Assembly (NCBI GenBank): GCA_011046015.1
Contig: DSBO01000048.1
Span: 1-37,688, forward strand
Direction of reading: 5' to 3'
DNA: 37,688 nucleotides
Source: Thioalkalivibrio sp.
GTDB lineage: Bacteria; Pseudomonadota; Gammaproteobacteria; SpSt-1174
Part shown: piece by piece, positions 32,842 through 37,688 of the stretch
How positions within the stretch are numbered: position 1 is the first letter of the stretch
How the letters are laid out: every line of letters begins with the position of its first letter
Notes under the pieces: model-generated
Databases searched by the model: none
Seen by the model: the letters and a program-made list of their open reading frames with translations, nothing else
Told to the model about the DNA's origin: nothing
Program-made: the position numbers and the translations under genes

Positions 32842-33086
32842 TTTTCGCGGTCGATACGCGCGAGTTCGCGGTCGAAGGCGATGTGCGTCCATGCGACCGC
32901 GAACCAGACGATTGGGCCGCAGATGAACAGCACGATGATCGATGTAGGCATGTTCTGGTCGAGAAAGGCCTCGCACTGGGGCAGCTTGGATACCACGCAG
33001 CACAGCAGCCAGGCGAGGAGCATGCCGCCGACCAGCCAGGCTGCCAGGGCGATGAGCCAGGGATAGATATCAGCGGTCGGTGACAT
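32838..33086 (-). CDS. Small membrane protein with two transmembrane segments
   Basis: I do not recognise this 82-aa protein. It has two strong hydrophobic segments (about residues 8-31 and 47-67) and charged ends, with the tail DRELARIDREN. Three cysteines lie at the end of the first segment and just after it (LLCCVVSKLPQCEAF). An ideal ribosome-binding site AAGGAGG lies 5 bases before the ATG, which argues strongly that it is expressed. It lies 82 bases downstream of lpd on the same strand, so it could be the last gene of sucA-sucB-lpd. Function unknown. Confidence 0.75.
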   Translation of the reverse strand: MSPTADIYPWLIALAAWLVGGMLLAWLLCCVVSKLPQCEAFLDQNMPTSIIVLFICGPIVWFAVAWTHIAFDRELARIDREN

Positions 33087-33168
33087 GTGAGCCTCCTTGA
33101 TTAAACAGGTCAGGCTTGTCGTCCGTTACTGCTCCTCCGTGACCCGGGGTGCCGAAAAAGCCGGGGCT

Positions 33169-34617
33169 TCATCCCTGGCGTTTCCTTCCCGTCGCCATGT
33201 GAATCGCGCGTTGTCCCACCGCCAGCGCCGCCTCGTGCACTGCCTCCGACAGAGTCGGATGCGCGAACACCGTTCGCGCGAGGTCCTCGGCGGAGGCCTG
33301 GAACGCCATCGCGATGGTGGCCTCGCTGATGAGCTCCGATGCGCCGGGGCCCACGATGTGTGCGCCGAGGATGCGGTCGGTCTCGGCGCTGGCCAGCAGC
33401 TTGACGAAGCCATCAGTCTCGCCGCGGGCCTGGGCGCGGCCGCTGGCGGCCAGCGGAAACACACCCTTGTGGTAGGCCTCGCCGGCGGTCTTCAGGTCTT
33501 CCTCGGTGCGACCGACCCAGGCGATCTCTGGCTGAGTGTAGATCACCGACGGAACACAGCCGTAATCGAGCGTGGTCGACTGGCCGGCGATGCGCTCGAC
33601 CACCATGCACCCTTCCTCCGAGCCCTTGTGCGCGAGCATGGCGCCGCGTACCACGTCACCGACGGCGTACACGCCGGGCAGGTTGGTCTCGCAGAACTCG
33701 TTCACGTGGATGTAACCACGTTCGTCGAGGAGCAGGCCGCTTTCCTGAGTATAGACGTCATCCGACAGGGGGCGGCGCCCCACCGCGACGACGACGCGAT
33801 CGGCCTTGAAGGTGTGGGATTTCCCTTCGCCGTCGGTGTAGTCCAGCGTGGCCTCCGCCTTGCCGACGCGGGTCGTCATCAGCCGGCAGCCGAGCCGAAT
33901 GTCGAGCCCCTGATCACGAAGGAGCCGGAGCGCGGCCTGGGCGACCTCGCCGTCGGTGACGGGCAGGAAGCGGTCCTGTGCCTCCAGCATCACCACCTCG
34001 GCTCCCAGGCGTCGCCAGACACTGCCGAGTTCCAGTCCGATGACGCCGGCGCCGATCACCGCCAGCCGTTTGGGGACCTCGTCGAAGGCGAGCGCTCCGG
34101 TGGAATCGACCACGACCGTGCCATCCAGTGGCGCTCCGCCCAGCTCGATGGGCGTGGAGCCGGTCGCGATAATGACGTGATCGCTGGCAAGCTCTTCTGG
34201 CCGGCTCTTGCCATGGGCGGTAAAGGCCACCTTGCCCGGGCCGAGCAGCTTGCCCTCGCCCTGCAGCCAGGTGATGCCGTTGCCCTTGAACAGGCGCTCG
34301 ATGCCCCGGGTAAGTCGGTCGACCACACCCTGCTTGCGTGCATGCATGGCGGCGAGATCCAGTTCGAGCTTGCCGATGCGGATGCCGTGACCCGCGAAGC
34401 CGTTGGCCGCCAGCTCGTATTGTTCGGTCGATTCGAGCAGGGCCTTGGAGGGGATGCAGCCGGCATTGAGGCAGGTACCCCCCAGCGCGGGCTTGCCGTC
34501 CGCGGCGAGCCAGCGGTCGATGCAGGCCGTCTTCATGCCGAGCTGGGCGGCGCGGATGGCGGCCACGTAGCCGGCCGGGCCCGCGCCGATGATGATGATG
34601 TCGTAGTCTGCGCTCAT
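33169..34617 (-). CDS. lpd: Dihydrolipoyl dehydrogenase (E3)
   Basis: E3 re-oxidises the dihydrolipoyl group of the E2 subunit and passes electrons to NAD through FAD and a disulfide. The 482-aa protein has the FAD-binding GAGPAG (residues 11-16) and the redox disulfide Cys49/Cys54 in GGTCLNAGCIPSK. The NAD-binding segment is LAVIGAGVIGLELGS, the second FAD motif is YAVGDVV, and the C-terminal active-site His/Glu pair is in HPTLSEAVHEA. It follows sucB by 37 bases and so serves the 2-oxoglutarate dehydrogenase complex; whether it also serves pyruvate dehydrogenase is not visible here. Confidence 0.98.
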   Translation of the reverse strand: MSADYDIIIIGAGPAGYVAAIRAAQLGMKTACIDRWLAADGKPALGGTCLNAGCIPSKALLESTEQYELAANGFAGHGIRIGKLELDLAAMHARKQGVVDRLTRGIERLFKGNGITWLQGEGKLLGPGKVAFTAHGKSRPEELASDHVIIATGSTPIELGGAPLDGTVVVDSTGALAFDEVPKRLAVIGAGVIGLELGSVWRRLGAEVVMLEAQDRFLPVTDGEVAQAALRLLRDQGLDIRLGCRLMTTRVGKAEATLDYTDGEGKSHTFKADRVVVAVGRRPLSDDVYTQESGLLLDERGYIHVNEFCETNLPGVYAVGDVVRGAMLAHKGSEEGCMVVERIAGQSTTLDYGCVPSVIYTQPEIAWVGRTEEDLKTAGEAYHKGVFPLAASGRAQARGETDGFVKLLASAETDRILGAHIVGPGASELISEATIAMAFQASAEDLARTVFAHPTLSEAVHEAALAVGQRAIHMATGRKRQG

Positions 34618-34654
34618 GATGTCCGTGTCACTGTCGCGATGGGTTGGGCGCGGA

Positions 34655-35866
34655 TCAGACTTCCAGCAGCAACCGCGCGGGATCTTCCAGCATGTCCTTG
34701 ATCGTGACCAGGAAGCGCACCGCGCTGCTGCCGTCGATCAGGCGGTGATCGTAGGACAGCGCGAGGTACATCATGGGCCGGATCACGATCTCGCCGTGCT
34801 CCACCACCGGTCGCTCCTCGATCTTGTGCATGCCGAGGATGGCGCTTTGCGGCGGGTTGAGGATGGGCGTGGACAGCAGCGAACCGAATACGCCGCCGTT
34901 GGAAAGGGTGAAGGTGCCGCCGGTGAGCTCCTCCATGTCGAGCTTTCCGTCCTGCGCGCGCTGGCTGAGGTCGGCAATCTGCTTTTCGATCCCGGCGAAG
35001 CCCAGCTGGTCGGCGTCGCGCAGGATGGGTACCACCAGCCCCCGCGGCGAGGAGACGGCCACGCCGATGTCGAAGAAGCCGTGGTAGACGATGTCATCGC
35101 CGTCGATGGAGGCGTTGACCTCGGGAAAGCGGCGCAGCGCCTCGATGCAGGCCTTGACGAAGAAGGACATGAAGCCGAGCCGCACGCCGTGGGTCTTCTC
35201 GAAACGCTCGCGATGTGTCTTGCGCAGCGCCATCACCGGGGCCATGTTGACCTCGTTGAAGGTGGTGAGCATGGCGGCGGTCTGCTGGGCCTCGAGCAGA
35301 CGCTCGGCGATGCGCTTGCGCAGGCGCGTCATGGTGACCCGTTTCTCCGGGCGCTCGCCGCTATCCAGTGCCAGCGGTGGCCGACGGGCCGGGGGGCGCG
35401 TCTCCGCAGCCGGCTGCCGGGCCGCCGGCCGAGGCTCCTCCTCGGCCGGTTTGGACTTCAGCGATTCTAGATAGGCCAGAACGTCCTCCTTGAGCACGCG
35501 ACCATCCTTGCCGCTGCCCGGGATCTGCGCCGGGTCGAGGTCATGCTCGTGCACCAGCTTGCGCACCGCGGGGCTCAGTGCAGGCGCATGACGCGCGGCC
35601 GTCCTGTCATCGTTCTTCGCTTCCTTCGCCCCTTCGTCCAGCAGTCCGATGAGCTGGCCGGCGGTGACCGTCACCCCTGCGTCCTGTTCGATCCGGCTCA
35701 GTACGCCGGCCGCGGGGGCGGGTACCTCGAGCACGACCTTGTCCGTCTCGATGTCGACGAGGTTCTCGTCCTGTTCGACGCGCTCACCCGGTTGCTTGTG
35801 CCAGGTGACGATGGTGGCGTCGGCCACCGACTCGGGTAGTGGCGGGATTCGGATCTCAGTGCTCAT
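34655..35866 (-). CDS. sucB: Dihydrolipoyllysine succinyltransferase, E2 of 2-oxoglutarate dehydrogenase
   Basis: SucB moves the succinyl group from E1 to CoA in the citric-acid cycle. The 403-aa protein has one lipoyl domain (residues 1-77, lipoylated Lys43 in ETDKVVLEV), an Ala/Pro-rich linker, and a peripheral-subunit-binding domain (about 95-135, ALSPAVRKLVHEHDLDPAQIPGSG). After a second linker comes the catalytic domain with the His/Asp motif SYDHRLIDG near the C-terminus. A single lipoyl domain and position after sucA distinguish it from pyruvate dehydrogenase E2. It starts 30 bases after the sucA stop. Confidence 0.98.
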   Translation of the reverse strand: MSTEIRIPPLPESVADATIVTWHKQPGERVEQDENLVDIETDKVVLEVPAPAAGVLSRIEQDAGVTVTAGQLIGLLDEGAKEAKNDDRTAARHAPALSPAVRKLVHEHDLDPAQIPGSGKDGRVLKEDVLAYLESLKSKPAEEEPRPAARQPAAETRPPARRPPLALDSGERPEKRVTMTRLRKRIAERLLEAQQTAAMLTTFNEVNMAPVMALRKTHRERFEKTHGVRLGFMSFFVKACIEALRRFPEVNASIDGDDIVYHGFFDIGVAVSSPRGLVVPILRDADQLGFAGIEKQIADLSQRAQDGKLDMEELTGGTFTLSNGGVFGSLLSTPILNPPQSAILGMHKIEERPVVEHGEIVIRPMMYLALSYDHRLIDGSSAVRFLVTIKDMLEDPARLLLEV

Positions 35867-35896
35867 GTTGTTCTCGCGTCTTGTTCGGTGAGCGGG

Positions 35897-37688
35897 TCAT
35901 TCGCATTCATGGCTGGCCGGGATGAGGCCCAGCGCCTCGTCCACCAGATGTTTTTGCTGCTCCACGTGCACCCCGTGATAGCCGACGGCGGGTGAGGCCG
36001 AGTCGGGCCGCGTCACATGATGCAGGTAGTGATGTGGGCCGAGCAGGTTGCGGATGTGGTGCTGCGTGCTGTACCAGGCGCCCTGGTTGAGGGGTTCCTC
36101 CTGGCACCAGATGTAGCAGTCGGTCTTCGCATAGCGCGCGAGCACTGCCTGCAGGTCGTCCTGCGGGAACGGGTAGAGCTGTTCCAGACGGATGATCGCA
36201 ATGTCCTCACGCTCCAGTTCGCGACGGCGTTCCAGCAGGTCGTAGTACACCTTGCCACTGCACAGCACGACGCGCTCGATGCCCCTGGGGTCGAGGCCGT
36301 CGATCTCGTCGATGACGGTCTGAAACCCGCCGGCGGTGAGGTCTTCCAGGGCGTTGACCGCGAGCTTGTGTCGCAGCAGGCTCTTGGGCGACATGACCAC
36401 CAGCGGCTTGCGGTAGGCGCGCAGCATCTGCCGGCGGAGCATGTGGAAGACCTGTGCCGGGGTGCTCGGTACACAGACCTGCATGTTGTGCTGGGCGCAG
36501 AGCTGCAGGTAACGCTCCAGGCGGGCCGAGGAGTGCTCGGGGCCCTGGCCCTCGTAGCCATGGGGCAGCAGCATGGTGAGCCCGCACCGCCGCCCCCATT
36601 TCTGCTCGCCGGAGCTGATGAACTGGTCGATGACCACCTGCGCGCCGTTCGCAAAGTCGCCGAACTGTGCCTCCCAGATCACCAGCGTGTCGGGCGCGGC
36701 GGTCGCATAGCCGTACTCGAAGCCGAGCACGCCTTCTTCGGAGAGCAGCGAGTCGATGACGAGGAAGCCGGCCTGGTCTTCGGCCAGGTTGCGTAGCGGT
36801 ACATAGGTGCCGTAGCGTTTCTGGTTGTGCAGCACCGCATGGCGGTGGAAGAAGGTGCCGCGCCCCGAGTCCTGGCCCGAGAGGCGCACGGCGTATCCCT
36901 CGGTGACCAGGGTCGCGTAGGCCATGTTCTCGGCAAAGCCCCAGTCCAGCGGCAGGGCACCCTGCGCCATCTTGCGCCGGTCGTCGAGGATCTTGGCGAC
37001 CCGCGGGTTGATCTCGAAGCCCTCGGGCAGGGCCAGCATTCTTTCGGCAAGCTCGCGGATGCGCTGCTGCGTCACGGCCGTGTTGGCCGGCTCCGTCCAC
37101 TCGCGGCCGGCATAGCGCGACCAGTCCACCAGGAAGCCGCGCTCGGCCTGCTCGGTGGGCACCCACTCGGCCACCATGCAGTCGCCGGCCTCCAGGCAGG
37201 CGCGCACCTGCTGCTGTATCCCCTCGGCCTCTTCGGGCGCGAGCACCCCGTCTGTGGCCAGCCGCTCGGCATACAGCGCGCGCGTAGTGGGCAGGGCGCG
37301 GATGCGCTGGTACATCATCGGCTGGGTGGCCGCCGGCTCGTCGGCCTCGTTGTGGCCGTGGCGACGGTAGCAGAACAGGTCGATGACCACGTCCTTGCGG
37401 AAGGCCATGCGGAAGTCGAGCGCGAGCCGGGTGACGAAGGCCACGGCCTCCGGGTCGTCGCCGTTCACGTGAAAGATGGGCGCGTTGACCATCTTTACCA
37501 CGTCGGTGCAATAGTAGGTGGAGCGCGCGTCCTTCTGCGTACTGGTGGTGAAACCGATCTGGTTGTTGATGACGATGTGCACCGTGCCCTTGGTGGCGAA
37601 GCCGCGCGTCTGCGACATGTTCAGCGTCTCCATCACCACGCCCTGGGCGGCGAAGGCGGCATCGCCATGGATGAGCACGGGCAGCACC
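35897..37688 (-). CDS. sucA: 2-oxoglutarate dehydrogenase E1 component (5' end outside window)
   Basis: SucA is the thiamine-diphosphate E1 enzyme that decarboxylates 2-oxoglutarate and succinylates the lipoyl group of SucB. About 597 residues, the C-terminal two thirds, are present; the frame stays open to the window edge, so the start and N-terminal third lie beyond 37688. The visible part begins PVLIHGDAAFAAQGVV and includes NNQIGFTTS, CYRRHGHNEADEP and the C-terminal transketolase-like half (SLLSEEGVLGFEYGY, LPHGYEGQGPEHSSARLER). The order sucA-sucB-lpd is a standard operon. Confidence 0.98.
   Translation of the reverse strand, partial: VLPVLIHGDAAFAAQGVVMETLNMSQTRGFATKGTVHIVINNQIGFTTSTQKDARSTYYCTDVVKMVNAPIFHVNGDDPEAVAFVTRLALDFRMAFRKDVVIDLFCYRRHGHNEADEPAATQPMMYQRIRALPTTRALYAERLATDGVLAPEEAEGIQQQVRACLEAGDCMVAEWVPTEQAERGFLVDWSRYAGREWTEPANTAVTQQRIRELAERMLALPEGFEINPRVAKILDDRRKMAQGALPLDWGFAENMAYATLVTEGYAVRLSGQDSGRGTFFHRHAVLHNQKRYGTYVPLRNLAEDQAGFLVIDSLLSEEGVLGFEYGYATAAPDTLVIWEAQFGDFANGAQVVIDQFISSGEQKWGRRCGLTMLLPHGYEGQGPEHSSARLERYLQLCAQHNMQVCVPSTPAQVFHMLRRQMLRAYRKPLVVMSPKSLLRHKLAVNALEDLTAGGFQTVIDEIDGLDPRGIERVVLCSGKVYYDLLERRRELEREDIAIIRLEQLYPFPQDDLQAVLARYAKTDCYIWCQEEPLNQGAWYSTQHHIRNLLGPHHYLHHVTRPDSASPAVGYHGVHVEQQKHLVDEALGLIPASHECE

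Overview
The window is ordinary chromosome from a GC-rich gammaproteobacterium. The most likely source is a sulfur-oxidising member of the Chromatiales/Ectothiorhodospiraceae type. The evidence is the argH | algZ-algR-hemC-hemD arrangement shared with pseudomonads, the lptM-lysA, dapF-DUF484-xerC, hslVU and ubiE-ubiJ-ubiB blocks typical of Gammaproteobacteria, the thiosulfate carrier pair soxYZ, and a free-standing TusA sulfur carrier. There is no prophage, integrated plasmid, rRNA, tRNA or CRISPR. This placement is inferred from gene content, not from a marker gene.

Layout. 1-3679: end of nrdA (cut by the window edge) and nrdB, class Ia ribonucleotide reductase. 3676-7927 (minus): hemC-hemD-hemX-hemY, tetrapyrrole synthesis. 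8026-10347 (minus): algZ-algR two-component pair plus a small CxxC lipoprotein just ahead of hemC. 10435-11826: argH, divergent from algZ. 11984-13072 (minus): an unknown small protein and a serine esterase. 13296-17564 (minus): sensor kinase, NtrC-type activator, then soxYZ. 17827-22682 (plus): lptM, lysA, a DUF1289 protein, an unknown protein, a VOC-fold protein, sdaA and a methyltransferase. 22657-31244 (minus): dapF, DUF484, xerC, hslV, hslU, a methyltransferase, DUF971, ubiE, ubiJ, ubiB. 31472-32429 (plus): tusA with a strong terminator, and a predicted outer-membrane barrel. 32430-33086: a degraded patch with the broken start of a REP-associated transposase, and a small membrane protein. 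33169-37688 (minus): sucA (cut by the window edge), sucB and lpd of the 2-oxoglutarate dehydrogenase complex.

The most notable feature lies between the activator gene and soxY (14098-14272). In 130 bases it holds a sigma-54 -24/-12 element (14147-14163), an exact match to the IHF consensus (14181-14193) and a perfect 34-bp palindrome made of two dyads 23 bp apart (14228-14261), about 108 bp upstream of the predicted transcription start. This is a textbook enhancer-dependent promoter. With the sensor kinase and sigma-54 activator next door and a terminator after soxZ, it looks like a self-contained, signal-controlled thiosulfate-oxidation cassette.

Other points: a REPIN-like inverted pair of REP-type hairpins (21852-21960) and a transposase remnant (32755-32841) suggest past REP/RAYT activity. 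The usual lysA-dapF neighbourhood is split, with the halves about 11 kb apart and in opposite orientation.
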